Source of the DNA: Pseudomonas floridensis
GTDB taxonomy: Bacteria > Pseudomonadota > Gammaproteobacteria > Pseudomonadales > Pseudomonadaceae
Direction of reading: 5' to 3'
Assembly (NCBI RefSeq): GCF_002087235.1
Contig: NZ_MUIO01000065.1
Coordinates: 1-60,718 of the forward strand
DNA length: 60,718 nt
The position numbers were made by a program, and so were the translations under genes. This document shows positions 15,319 through 24,051 of the stretch, one piece after another (position 1 is the first letter of the stretch; every line of letters starts with the position of its first letter). Below the pieces are notes generated by a model, which saw only the letters and a list, made by a program, of their open reading frames with translations, made no database searches and had not been told where the DNA came from.

Positions 15319-16524
15319 TTAAACCAGTGATTCGACGCCATGGCGCACGATGCGCTTGTCCAGATCGCCGCCCAGCCAGTACGCCAGATCGGCAGGTCGT
15401 TCAATGTTCCAGGCCACGAAGTCCGCCGTCTTGCCAACTTCCAGTGAACCGTGGGTATCGCTCATGCCCAACGCCTTGGCGGCATTGAGCGTAACGCCCG
15501 CCAGTGCCTCCTCGGGCGTCATGCGAAACAGCGTGCAGGCCATGTTGAGCATCAGGCGCAGTGACAGGCCGGGCGAGGTGCCGGGGTTCAGGTCGGTGGA
15601 AATCGCGATGGGTACGCCGTGTCTGCGGAGCGCGTCCATCGGCGGCAACTGCGTCTCGCGCAGGAAGTAATAAGCGCCCGGCAACAGCACCGCAACCGTA
15701 CCTGCTGCCGCCATCGCGATGACGTCGTCTTCGGTCATGAACTCCAGATGGTCCGCCGACAGAGCCTTGTAGCGCGCCGCCAGGCTTGAACCGCCCAGCG
15801 ATGACAGCTGTTCGGCGTGCAGTTTCACCGGCAGCCCGAGCTGGCCTGCGGTGATGAACACCTGCTCGACCTGCGCCGGGGAAAACGCCAGGTATTCACA
15901 GAACGCGTCCACCGCATCCACCAGCCCTTCGGCCGCCAGTGCCGGAAGCATCTCGTTGCAGATGTGGGCGATGTAGTCGTCGGCGCGATCGGCATATTCA
16001 GGCGGCAGTGCGTGGGCGGCCAGACAGGTACTGCGCACGGTGACTGGCTGGGTATTGCCGAGACGCCGGATCACCCGCAACAACTTGCGCTCGTTCTCCA
16101 GATCCAGCCCGTAACCGGACTTCATCTCGATCGTCGTCACACCATCCTTGAGCAGGTGCCGCAACCGGCGTTCAGCGCTGATGTACAGCTCGTCTTCGCT
16201 CGCGGCACGCGTAGCACGCACGGTGCTGGCGATGCCGCCGCCGGCGGCTGCGATGTCCGCGTAGCTCACGCCTTGCAGCCGCTGCTCGAATTCGCTGCTG
16301 CGGTTGCCGCCAAACACGGCGTGGGTGTGGCAGTCGATCAGGCCGGGCGTGACCCACGCACCGCCCAGGTCGACGCAACTGTCGCCGTCCGTTTCGATCC
16401 ATTGCGCGCGAGGCCCGATCCATTCGATGAGTGCTCCGGAAGTCACGATGGCGGCATCCTCGATGATCGAGTACTTGCCGTGCGCCATGGTTGCGATGTG
16501 ACAGTTCTTCCAGAGCGTTTTCAT
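15319..16524 (-). CDS. hutI: Imidazolonepropionase
   Basis: HutI hydrolyses 4-imidazolone-5-propanoate to N-formimino-L-glutamate, step three of histidine breakdown. The 401-residue amidohydrolase has metal ligands His66 and His68 in 'DCHTHAVFGG', 'KLHAEQLSS' for the next His, and the terminal Asp in 'ISTDLNPGT'. The size and 'EMKSGYGLD' motif are standard for HutI. It lies 15 bases downstream of the permease gene and 11 bases upstream of hutG. Confidence 0.97.
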   Translation of the reverse strand: MKTLWKNCHIATMAHGKYSIIEDAAIVTSGALIEWIGPRAQWIETDGDSCVDLGGAWVTPGLIDCHTHAVFGGNRSSEFEQRLQGVSYADIAAAGGGIASTVRATRAASEDELYISAERRLRHLLKDGVTTIEMKSGYGLDLENERKLLRVIRRLGNTQPVTVRSTCLAAHALPPEYADRADDYIAHICNEMLPALAAEGLVDAVDAFCEYLAFSPAQVEQVFITAGQLGLPVKLHAEQLSSLGGSSLAARYKALSADHLEFMTEDDVIAMAAAGTVAVLLPGAYYFLRETQLPPMDALRRHGVPIAISTDLNPGTSPGLSLRLMLNMACTLFRMTPEEALAGVTLNAAKALGMSDTHGSLEVGKTADFVAWNIERPADLAYWLGGDLDKRIVRHGVESLV

Positions 16525-16539
16525 CCGGGCCTCCTCAGG

Positions 16540-17916
16540 CTAAGGGACAGGGTTGAGCGACTTGGGTTTGACCCATAGACGGTAGGCGATGACCAGCAGC
16601 ACGATCCAGACCGCGCCGACGATCAGTGCCGCACGGTTGTCCGGGAAATACCCCAGAACGCCGAAGATGAACAGCATGAAGACGATGGCGGCAGCTGGCG
16701 CATAGGGCCAGAACGGCACCGGGAATTTCAGTTGGTCGGCTTCTTCGCGGCTCATGGCGCGGCGCATCGCGACCTGGGTCAGCAGAATCATCAGCCAGAC
16801 CCAGACGGTGGCGAAGGTGGCCAGCGAAGCGATCAGCAGGAACACGTTTTTCGGGATCAGGTAGTTGAGCAGCACGCCGCCCAGCAGAGTCACGCCCATC
16901 ACCAGCACAGTCATCCACGGCACGCCCTGACGCGACAGGCGCGCAAAGCTGGCCGGAGCCTGACCGTCGCGGGCCAGGCCATACATCATGCGGCCTGCGC
17001 CGAAGATGTCGCTGTTGATCGCCGACACGGCGGCGGAAATCACCACGATGTTGAGAATGGTCGCGGCCGAGGCGATGCCCAGATTGTCGAAAATCTGCAC
17101 GAACGGACTGCCTTGAGTGCCGATCTGCGGCCACGGGTAGATGGACATCAGCACGAACAGCGTCAGCACGTAGAACAGCAGAATGCGCAGCGGCACCGCA
17201 TTGATCGCACGAGGCAAAGTGCGTTGCGGGTCCTTGGCTTCACCGGCGGTAATGCCGATGATCTCGATACCGCCAAAGGCGAACATCACCACCGCAAACG
17301 AGGCGATCAGCCCGGTGACACCATTGGGCATGAAGCCGCCGTGGGCCCACAGGTTACTGATGCCGATCTCGGTGCCGCTGGTGGAGTTGCCGATGCCGAA
17401 CAGCATGATGCCGAAGCCTGCCAGAATCATGGCGATGATCGCGCCGACCTTGAGCAGCGACAGCCAGAATTCGGTTTCGCCAAAGACTTTGACGTTGCAC
17501 AGGTTCAGCGCGCCGATCAAGAACACGATGCCCAGTACCCAGATCCAGCGCGGCACTTCCGGAAACCAGAAGCCCATGTAGATGCCGAACGCCGTGACAT
17601 CGGCCAAGCAGACGATGATCATCTCGAACGCATAGGTCCAGCCCAGTACGAAACCTGCCAGTGGGCCGAGGTAGCGCGTGGCGTAATGGCTGAACGAGCC
17701 GGATACCGGGTCATGCACAGCCATTTCGCCCAGGGCGCGCATGACCATGAACACCGCCGCACCGCCGATCAGGTAGGCCAGCAAAACAGCGGGGCCAGCC
17801 TGTTGAATCGCCGAAGCCGAGCCGTAGAACAACCCTGTGCCGATGGCAGAGCCCAAGGCCATGAAGCGAATGTGGCGGACGGATAACCCGCGTTTCAAAC
17901 CATCTTGTGACGTCAT
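16540..17916 (-). CDS. hutT: Amino acid permease, probable histidine transporter HutT
   Basis: This 458-residue APC-superfamily permease has about 12 hydrophobic segments and the N-terminal signature 'GSAIGTGLFYGSASAIQQAGP' region (substrate-binding loop). The C-terminal 'LNPVP' end is cytoplasmic-like. Within the hut cluster this position is held by HutT, the main histidine permease in Pseudomonas, so histidine/proton symport is the likely function by context. Urocanate transport is the alternative. It follows hutH with a 103-base gap and precedes hutI by 15 bases. Confidence 0.85.
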   Translation of the reverse strand: MTSQDGLKRGLSVRHIRFMALGSAIGTGLFYGSASAIQQAGPAVLLAYLIGGAAVFMVMRALGEMAVHDPVSGSFSHYATRYLGPLAGFVLGWTYAFEMIIVCLADVTAFGIYMGFWFPEVPRWIWVLGIVFLIGALNLCNVKVFGETEFWLSLLKVGAIIAMILAGFGIMLFGIGNSTSGTEIGISNLWAHGGFMPNGVTGLIASFAVVMFAFGGIEIIGITAGEAKDPQRTLPRAINAVPLRILLFYVLTLFVLMSIYPWPQIGTQGSPFVQIFDNLGIASAATILNIVVISAAVSAINSDIFGAGRMMYGLARDGQAPASFARLSRQGVPWMTVLVMGVTLLGGVLLNYLIPKNVFLLIASLATFATVWVWLMILLTQVAMRRAMSREEADQLKFPVPFWPYAPAAAIVFMLFIFGVLGYFPDNRAALIVGAVWIVLLVIAYRLWVKPKSLNPVP

Positions 17917-17993
17917 TTCAGGTCCATTTCATTACTGGTATGGCAATAGCCGCGAGAACACCTGCATCCGGCTTCCCGCAGCGATTGACCATG

Positions 17994-18013
17994 GCGAGCC
18001 CTGCCAGGCTCGC
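17994..18013. other. Hairpin between hutH and hutT
   Basis: GCGAGCC (17994-18000) and GGCTCGC (18007-18013) pair perfectly around a 6-base loop, just past the hutH stop. No T-tract follows on the minus strand, so it is more likely an mRNA-stabilising or processing hairpin than a terminator. A single REP unit remnant is possible. Confidence 0.4.
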
Positions 18014-18019
18014 GGTGCA

Positions 18020-19567
18020 TCACAGACTCGGTAGCAGACGTGCAGGAACCAACGGGTTCAGGCAAGTGGAGGACAACAGCTGACTGGCAGCTTCGATGTC
18101 CGGTGCGAAAAAGCGGTCCTTGTCGTAGGACGGAACCTTACTGCGCAGCAGGGCACGGGCTTGCTCCAGTTTCGGAGAGGTTTTCAGGCCGTTTCGCAGG
18201 TCCAGACCCTGACACGCAGCCAGCCATTCTACGGCAAGAATCCCGCGAACGTTTTCTGCCATTTCCCATAACCGCTTGCCAGCGGCGGGTGCCATCGACA
18301 CATGGTCTTCCTGGTTGGCGGATGTCGGCAGGCTGTCGACGCTGTGCGGGTGGGCCAGCGCCTTGTTTTCACTGGCCAGGGCGGCGGCTGTGACCTGAGC
18401 GATCATGAAGCCGGAATTGACCCCGCCATTGGCCACCAGGAACGGCGGCAACTGCGACATGTGCTTGTCCATCATCAGCGAAATGCGTCGCTCGCTGAGC
18501 GAACCGATCTCGGCGATGGCCAGTGCCAGGTTGTCCGCGGCCATCGCGACCGGCTCGGCGTGGAAGTTGCCGCCGGAGATCACGTCGTTTTCGGCGGCGA
18601 ACACCAGCGGGTTGTCGGACACGGCGTTGGCCTCGATTTCCAGCACCTCGGCAGCCTGACGCAACTGAGTCAGGCACGCGCCCATGACCTGTGGCTGGCA
18701 GCGCAGCGAGTAAGGGTCCTGAACCTTGTCGCAATTGCGATGTGATTCGGACACTTCGCTGCTTTCGCCCAACAGATCGCGGTAGCAGGCGGCGGCATCG
18801 ATCTGCCCGCGCTGGCCCCGAGCCGCATGAATGCGTGCATCGAACGGCGAGCGCGAACCCAGCACCGCTTCGACCGTCAGCGCGCCGCAGCTCAGGGCGG
18901 CGGCAAACAGGTCCTCGCCTTCGAACAGACCACGCAGCGCGTAGGCGGTCGAGACCTGGGTGCCATTGAGCAGCGCCAGTCCTTCCTTGGCTGCCAGCGT
19001 CAGCGGCGTCAGTCCTGCGACTTTCAGGGCATCGACTGCATTGAGCCATTCACCCTTGTAGCGCGCCTTGCCTTCCCCCAGCAGCACCAGCGACATGTGC
19101 GCCAGCGGCGCGAGGTCGCCGGACGCGCCCACCGAACCCTTGAGCGGGATGTGCGGATAGACCTCGGCATTGATCAGCGCGATCAGCGCGTCGATGACCA
19201 CCCGCCGAATCCCCGAGAAGCCGCGGCTCAGGCTGTTGACCTTGAGCACCATGATGACCCGCACCAGTTCATCGCTGATTGGCTGACCGACACCCGCCGC
19301 GTGGGACAACACCAGCGAGCGTTGCAGGTTTTCCAGGTCTTCGCTGGCGATGCGTGTCGACGCCAGCAGACCGAAACCGGTGTTGATGCCGTACGCGGTA
19401 CGGTTCTCGGCCAGAATGCGCTCGACGCAGGCCACGCTGTCGTCGATCTGCTGGTCGGCGCTGGCATCGAGCGTCAGGTTCACAGGCTGCTGATAGAGGG
19501 CGCGCAATTGCGCCAGGGTCAACTGGCCAGGGATCAGGTTGAAGGTTTTGGCAGATGAGGTGGTCAC
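18020..19567 (-). CDS. hutH: Histidine ammonia-lyase
   Basis: HutH removes ammonia from L-histidine to give trans-urocanate, the first pathway step. I chose the GTG at 19567 because AAGGAG lies 10 bases before it and it gives the usual 'TTSSAKTFNLIPGQL' start; a longer frame exists. The 515-residue protein carries the MIO-forming triad Ala148-Ser149-Gly150 in 'GSVGASGDLAPLAHMS', plus 'YGINTGFGLLA', 'SLRCQPQVMGA', 'GNFHAEPVAMAAD' and 'QEDHVSMAPAAG'. All known active-site motifs are present, so this should be the active histidase. Confidence 0.97.
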   Translation of the reverse strand: MTTSSAKTFNLIPGQLTLAQLRALYQQPVNLTLDASADQQIDDSVACVERILAENRTAYGINTGFGLLASTRIASEDLENLQRSLVLSHAAGVGQPISDELVRVIMVLKVNSLSRGFSGIRRVVIDALIALINAEVYPHIPLKGSVGASGDLAPLAHMSLVLLGEGKARYKGEWLNAVDALKVAGLTPLTLAAKEGLALLNGTQVSTAYALRGLFEGEDLFAAALSCGALTVEAVLGSRSPFDARIHAARGQRGQIDAAACYRDLLGESSEVSESHRNCDKVQDPYSLRCQPQVMGACLTQLRQAAEVLEIEANAVSDNPLVFAAENDVISGGNFHAEPVAMAADNLALAIAEIGSLSERRISLMMDKHMSQLPPFLVANGGVNSGFMIAQVTAAALASENKALAHPHSVDSLPTSANQEDHVSMAPAAGKRLWEMAENVRGILAVEWLAACQGLDLRNGLKTSPKLEQARALLRSKVPSYDKDRFFAPDIEAASQLLSSTCLNPLVPARLLPSL

Positions 19568-19661
19568 GATGCAGCTACTCCTTGATTGATGTCGGGCGTG
19601 CACGCTTCCTGAGCGCGCCGCCGTCGGCCCAGCGTGGGTAACGCCGGGCCTTGACCGCTTT

Positions 19662-21203
19662 TTATTGGATTGCCGTATGTTCGCGGCAGTGCTGGAAAAC
19701 CCTTTCCAGCGCTTGTGGTTCGTTGATCAATGCCGCGCAGCTGGCGATGTCCGGTGCCAGCCAGCGGTCTTCGTCGTAGGCCGGAACGCGCTCGCGCAAC
19801 AGTTGCCAGGCGATGTTCGTCCCGGCGCCGAAACGCTGGGTCTTGAGAAACTCGAACGCCTGCGCTGCCAGCAAATACTCGATGGCCAGAATCTGATTCA
19901 CATTGCCCAGCACCTTGTGCAGCTTCAATGCGGCGCTGGTGCCCAGGCTCAAATGGTCTTCCTGCAGGCCGGAGGTGACGTAGTTATCCACAACCGCAGG
20001 CTGCGCCATCTGGCGATTTTCCGCGCACAGCGAGGCGGCGACGTACTGGACGATCATCATTCCCGAGTTGACGCCCGGCTGACTCACCAGAAAAGCCGGC
20101 AGGCCGCTGACCAGCGGGTTGATCAGGCGATCCAGGCGACGCTCGGCAATCGAGCCCAGTTCGGCGACGGCCATGCACAACAGGTCGGCGGCCATTGCCA
20201 CCGATTGACCGTGCGGATTGGCCTGTGAGACCACGCGATAAGCGTCAGGCGTGCCCAGCAGTATGGGGTTGTCGGTGACGGCGTTCAGTTCGGTCTCGAT
20301 TTGACTGATCGCATGCGCCAACTGGTCGCGTGTCGCGCCATGCACCTGGGGTATCGAGCGGATGCTCAGTGCGTCCTGAGTGCGAATGCCCTGACTGCTG
20401 GCGAGCACTTCGCTGTCTGCCAGCAGGCTGCGCAGGTTGGCGCCGACCGACTGCATACCCGGATGCGGCTTGAGGGCGAGAATGGTTTCGTCGAACGCGT
20501 CCAGTTGACCACGCAGGGCTTCGAAGGTCATGGCACCGATTACGTCGGCCCATTGGGTCAGGCGCACGGCATCGGCAATGGCCAGGCAGCTCAGGCCGGT
20601 CATGCACGGCGTGCCGTTGACCAGGCACAGCCCGTCCTTGGCACCGAGAACCACCGGGCTCAAGCCTTCTTCGCTCAGGGCCTGCTGCGCAGGCATGATC
20701 TGTCCGCGATAGCTGACCTGTCCGATGCCCAGCAGCGCGACGCCGACATGGGCCATGTGGGTCAGGTAACCCACCGAACCCTGGGCCGGGACATGCGGTG
20801 TGATGCCATGATTGAGCAGGGCCAGCAGCGCTTCGACCACCTGCCGATGAATCCCGGATTTGCCCTGACTGTAATTGAGCACGGCGGCGCAGATGATGGC
20901 CCGCGTCTGTTCGTCGGCCAGCGGCGCGCCGACACCACAAGCGTGGCTGAGCAGGGTATTGCGCGACAGACGGCTGAGCTGTTCGCCTTCCAGCGAAACG
21001 TTGCACAGCGCGCCCAGCCCGGTATTCACGCCATAGGCGCGTTCGCCGCTGGTGACGATCCGCTGGACGATGTCCTGAGCGTTGTCGATCCGTGACCACG
21101 CGGCGTCCGACAGCAGCAATTGCGCGCCGTGCCGGGCAACGGCGACCACGTCCTGCCAGCGCGCCGGGGCATCACCGATGACGATCTGTTCTGCTCGCGA
21201 CAT
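19662..21203 (-). CDS. HAL/PAL-family protein without the MIO triad (HutH paralogue)
   Basis: This 513-residue protein aligns end to end with histidine/aromatic ammonia-lyases: 'AYGVNTGLGALCNV' (about 57-70), 'SIRSIPQVHGATRDQL', 'NPHGQSVAMAADLL' and 'QEDHLSLGTSAA'. At residues 142-152, where family members have Gly-Ser-Val-Gly-Ala-Ser-Gly-Asp, it reads Gly-Ser-Val-Gly-Tyr-Leu-Thr-His. The Ala-Ser-Gly that cyclises to the MIO electrophile is therefore absent. Second HutH-like genes occur in Pseudomonas hut loci under the name hutH2. Either the activity does not use MIO, or the protein is regulatory or binds substrate. It lies 12 bases after hutV and 94 bases before hutH, within the operon. Confidence 0.88.
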   Translation of the reverse strand: MSRAEQIVIGDAPARWQDVVAVARHGAQLLLSDAAWSRIDNAQDIVQRIVTSGERAYGVNTGLGALCNVSLEGEQLSRLSRNTLLSHACGVGAPLADEQTRAIICAAVLNYSQGKSGIHRQVVEALLALLNHGITPHVPAQGSVGYLTHMAHVGVALLGIGQVSYRGQIMPAQQALSEEGLSPVVLGAKDGLCLVNGTPCMTGLSCLAIADAVRLTQWADVIGAMTFEALRGQLDAFDETILALKPHPGMQSVGANLRSLLADSEVLASSQGIRTQDALSIRSIPQVHGATRDQLAHAISQIETELNAVTDNPILLGTPDAYRVVSQANPHGQSVAMAADLLCMAVAELGSIAERRLDRLINPLVSGLPAFLVSQPGVNSGMMIVQYVAASLCAENRQMAQPAVVDNYVTSGLQEDHLSLGTSAALKLHKVLGNVNQILAIEYLLAAQAFEFLKTQRFGAGTNIAWQLLRERVPAYDEDRWLAPDIASCAALINEPQALERVFQHCREHTAIQ

Positions 21204-21215
21204 CTGCGACAGTCC

Positions 21216-22046
21216 TTAAAGGGTGGCCACGCGCCGCTGAACGAAACGATCCACATAATCGTCGGCAGGCGTGTGAAGAATTTCTTTCGGGGTGCCGACC
21301 TGGATCAGCCGTCCGTCCTTGAGAATCGCGATCCGGTTGCCGATGCGCACGGCTTCGTCCAGATCGTGGGTGATGAACACGATGGTCTTGTGCAGGCTGG
21401 CCTGCAGCTCCAGCAACTGGTCCTGCATCTCAGCGCGAATCAAAGGGTCGAGCGCGCTGAAGGCCTCGTCCATCAGGATGATGTCGGTGTCGGCCGCTAG
21501 CGCACGAGCCAGACCGACGCGCTGGCGCATGCCACCGGAGAGCTGGTGCGGGTATTTGTTTTCATAGCCACTCAGGCCGACGGTATTGACCCAGTGCCGG
21601 GCACGCTCATCGCACAGCGCCTGGGTTTCGCCGCGCACTTTCAGGCCGTAGGCGACGTTGGCCAGTACGGTCTTGTGCGGCAGCAGGCCGAAGCTCTGGA
21701 ACACCATGCTGATCTTGTGCCGTCGAAACTGGCGCAGCGCTTCCATGTCGTAGCGCAGGATGTCTTCGCCATCGACCAGAATCTCGCCGCTGGTAGGATC
21801 GATCAGCCGGTTGAAGTGCCGCACCAGCGTCGATTTGCCTGAGCCTGACAGGCCCATGATGACGAAAATCTCGCCGCTGCCGATGGACAGCGACAGGTCG
21901 TTCACGCCGACCACGCAACCGGTTTGCGCCAGGACCTGATCCTTGCTGTGGTTCTGCCGGACCAGGGCCAACGCTTCCTTTTCCCGGTTGCCGAAAATCT
22001 TGTACACGTTCTTGACGACGATCTTGTTCGGTTCCGCGCTCATCAT
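21216..22046 (-). CDS. hutV: Histidine ABC transporter, ATP-binding protein
   Basis: This 276-residue ABC ATPase is of the glycine betaine/proline (OpuAA/ProV) subclass. 'GLSGSGKST' is Walker A, 'LSGGMRQRVGLARAL' is the signature and 'IILMDEAFSALD' is Walker B. The N-terminal 'NKIVVKNVYKIFG' with a long spacer before Walker A is typical of ProV/HutV. No C-terminal CBS domains are present, unlike ProV. It overlaps hutW by 4 bases (ATGA), so translation is coupled. In the hut locus it powers high-affinity histidine (or urocanate) uptake. Confidence 0.92.
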   Translation of the reverse strand: MMSAEPNKIVVKNVYKIFGNREKEALALVRQNHSKDQVLAQTGCVVGVNDLSLSIGSGEIFVIMGLSGSGKSTLVRHFNRLIDPTSGEILVDGEDILRYDMEALRQFRRHKISMVFQSFGLLPHKTVLANVAYGLKVRGETQALCDERARHWVNTVGLSGYENKYPHQLSGGMRQRVGLARALAADTDIILMDEAFSALDPLIRAEMQDQLLELQASLHKTIVFITHDLDEAVRIGNRIAILKDGRLIQVGTPKEILHTPADDYVDRFVQRRVATL

Positions 22047-22894
22047 TTGTGCGCCTCATGCCGTGGGCGGCCATAGGCCTGCGTGATGCGATCGATCACG
22101 ACCGCCAGAATGACGATGGCCAGACCTGCTTCCAGCCCGCGTCCGACATTGAGCGTCTGGATGCCGACCAGTACGTCCTCGCCCAGACCACGAGCGCCAA
22201 TCATCGAGGCAATCACCACCATCGACAGCGCCATCATGGTGGTCTGGTTGATCCCGGCCATGATGCTTGGCATCGCCAGGGGCAGTTGCACGCCGAACAG
22301 CTGTTGCCAGCGGTTGGCGCCGAAGGCATTGATGGCTTCCATGACCTCGCCATCGACCTGACGAATGCCCAGGTCGGTCAGGCGGATCAGCGGCGGCGCG
22401 GCGTAGATCACCGTGGCGAAGATCGCCGGGACCTTGCCCAGGCCGAACAGCATCAGCACCGGAATCAGGTAAACGAAGCTGGGCATGGTCTGCATGATGT
22501 CCAGCAGCGGCATCAGCACTGAACGCAGGCGATTGCTGCGCGCCGAAAGAATGCCCAGAGGAATGCCGATCAGCACGGCAATGATCGTGGCAACCAGCAT
22601 CAGCGCCAATGTCTGCATCAGCTTGTCCCACAACCCGACCGCCCCGACCAGAAACAGCAGGCCGACGATTACCACGGTGGTGACGATCTTGCGTGTGGCG
22701 TGCCAGGCGATGCCGCCAACGATCAGCAGCATCAGCCACCACGGCGCCATGCGCAGCAGGCCTTCCAGATTGACGATGGCCCACAGCAGGGTGTCGGAGA
22801 TGTGCCGGAACACATCGCCGTACTGGGTCACCAGCGAGTCGACACCGTCGTTGACCCAGTTGGCGATCGAGAAAGTGAAGCTTTCAGGAAACAT
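22043..22894 (-). CDS. hutW: Histidine ABC transporter, permease
   Basis: This 283-residue ProW-type permease has about six to seven hydrophobic segments and the EAA-loop motif 'MEAINAFGANRWQQLFGVQLPLAMPSIMAG' region that contacts the ATPase. The N-terminal half begins with a short periplasmic/cytoplasmic stretch 'FSIANWVNDGVDSLVTQYG', as in glycine betaine permeases. It overlaps hutV and follows hutX by 72 bases, forming the XWV transporter. Confidence 0.92.
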   Translation of the reverse strand: MFPESFTFSIANWVNDGVDSLVTQYGDVFRHISDTLLWAIVNLEGLLRMAPWWLMLLIVGGIAWHATRKIVTTVVIVGLLFLVGAVGLWDKLMQTLALMLVATIIAVLIGIPLGILSARSNRLRSVLMPLLDIMQTMPSFVYLIPVLMLFGLGKVPAIFATVIYAAPPLIRLTDLGIRQVDGEVMEAINAFGANRWQQLFGVQLPLAMPSIMAGINQTTMMALSMVVIASMIGARGLGEDVLVGIQTLNVGRGLEAGLAIVILAVVIDRITQAYGRPRHEAHK

Positions 22895-22966
22895 AAGCGG
22901 CTCTCAAATAAGGTGTATCGGGTCAACGGCAGGGCAGCCGACGATCTGGACCGGCTGCCCGGTCGT

Positions 22967-23935
22967 TTACAGCGAGGCGTCCACCTTTTTCGCGGCGTCT
23001 TCACTGACCCACTGATGCCAGACTTCCGGGTGTTCTTTCAGAAAGATCCGGGCAAGTTTCGGCGATTCGATCCGCTCCTTGGCCATGCGCCCCAGGTTCT
23101 GGTTGAGCAGGTCGATCGGCAGATTGACCTTCTCCAGCACGGCAACCAGCTCAGGCGCCTGATCGTGGAACACTTTGGACACGCCGACCTTGATATCGAT
23201 CGTCTTGTTCACCCCGGCTTTCTCTTCCAGACGCACCAGGTCGACCTGGCCCATCAACGGCGTTGGCGACCAGTAATACGTCAGGATCGGCTCGCCGCGC
23301 TTGTAGCTGGACAGAATAGCCGCGTCCAGCGCGGGCCCTGTGCCCGGACGGAAGTTGGTGTACTTGTCCTCCAGGCCATAGGTCTTGAGCATTTCGCTGT
23401 TTTCGAGTTCGCAGGTCCAGCCGGCCGGGCAGTTGTAGAAACGGCCCTTGCCCGGTTCTTCCTGATCCTTGAACACGGCCGAATATTGCGCCAGATCGCT
23501 GATCGACTTCAGGTTCGGCGCTTTGGCTTCCAGCTTGCGCTTGGCATCGCCTTCGATCACATAGCGCGGCACGTACCAGCCTTCGACTGCGCCGACCACC
23601 GGGGCACCGACACCGACCACTTTTCCAGCTGCGGCTGCCTTGTTCCAGACTTCGCTTCGTCCGACCCATTCTTCGGCGAAAATCTGAATGTCATTGGTGC
23701 TCAGCGCGTTCTCCATGGCAATGGAGTTGCCGGGCAACGCATCCACGGTGCAGCCATAACCCTTGTCCAGCACAACCTGCAGGATGTCGGTCAGCAGCAT
23801 CGCGCTTTCCCAGTTCAGGCCTGCGAATTTCACCGGCTTGCCCGATTCACACCAGCTGGCGGCCTGACTCGCTCCTGCGCCGGCCAACAAGCCAGCGGAT
23901 ACCAGAGTGGTCAACAGGGACTTTTTCATATTCAT
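22967..23935 (-). CDS. hutX: Histidine ABC transporter, periplasmic binding protein
   Basis: HutX is the OpuAC-type solute-binding protein of the XWV uptake system. The frame is open to 24097, but the ATG at 23935 is preceded by AGGAG and gives a standard signal peptide ('MNMKKSLLTTLVSAGLLAGA', cleavage after 'SQA'). The mature protein begins 'ASWCESGKPVKFAGLNWES'. The 322-residue length fits the family. Trp-rich ligand-cage positions typical of betaine binders occur ('GWYVPRYVI', 'YYWSPTPLMG'). It lies 116 bases downstream of hutU. Confidence 0.92.
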   Translation of the reverse strand: MNMKKSLLTTLVSAGLLAGAGASQAASWCESGKPVKFAGLNWESAMLLTDILQVVLDKGYGCTVDALPGNSIAMENALSTNDIQIFAEEWVGRSEVWNKAAAAGKVVGVGAPVVGAVEGWYVPRYVIEGDAKRKLEAKAPNLKSISDLAQYSAVFKDQEEPGKGRFYNCPAGWTCELENSEMLKTYGLEDKYTNFRPGTGPALDAAILSSYKRGEPILTYYWSPTPLMGQVDLVRLEEKAGVNKTIDIKVGVSKVFHDQAPELVAVLEKVNLPIDLLNQNLGRMAKERIESPKLARIFLKEHPEVWHQWVSEDAAKKVDASL

Positions 23936-24051
23936 TGTCGATGCTCCTACGCCTGAAAGGGATGGTGGCAGCTTCATCAAAACAGGCATCCGGCCTTTGG
24001 GCGTTTTCACGCCGTCCCCGAGGTGTGTCGGCCTGACGACCGACATCGCCT

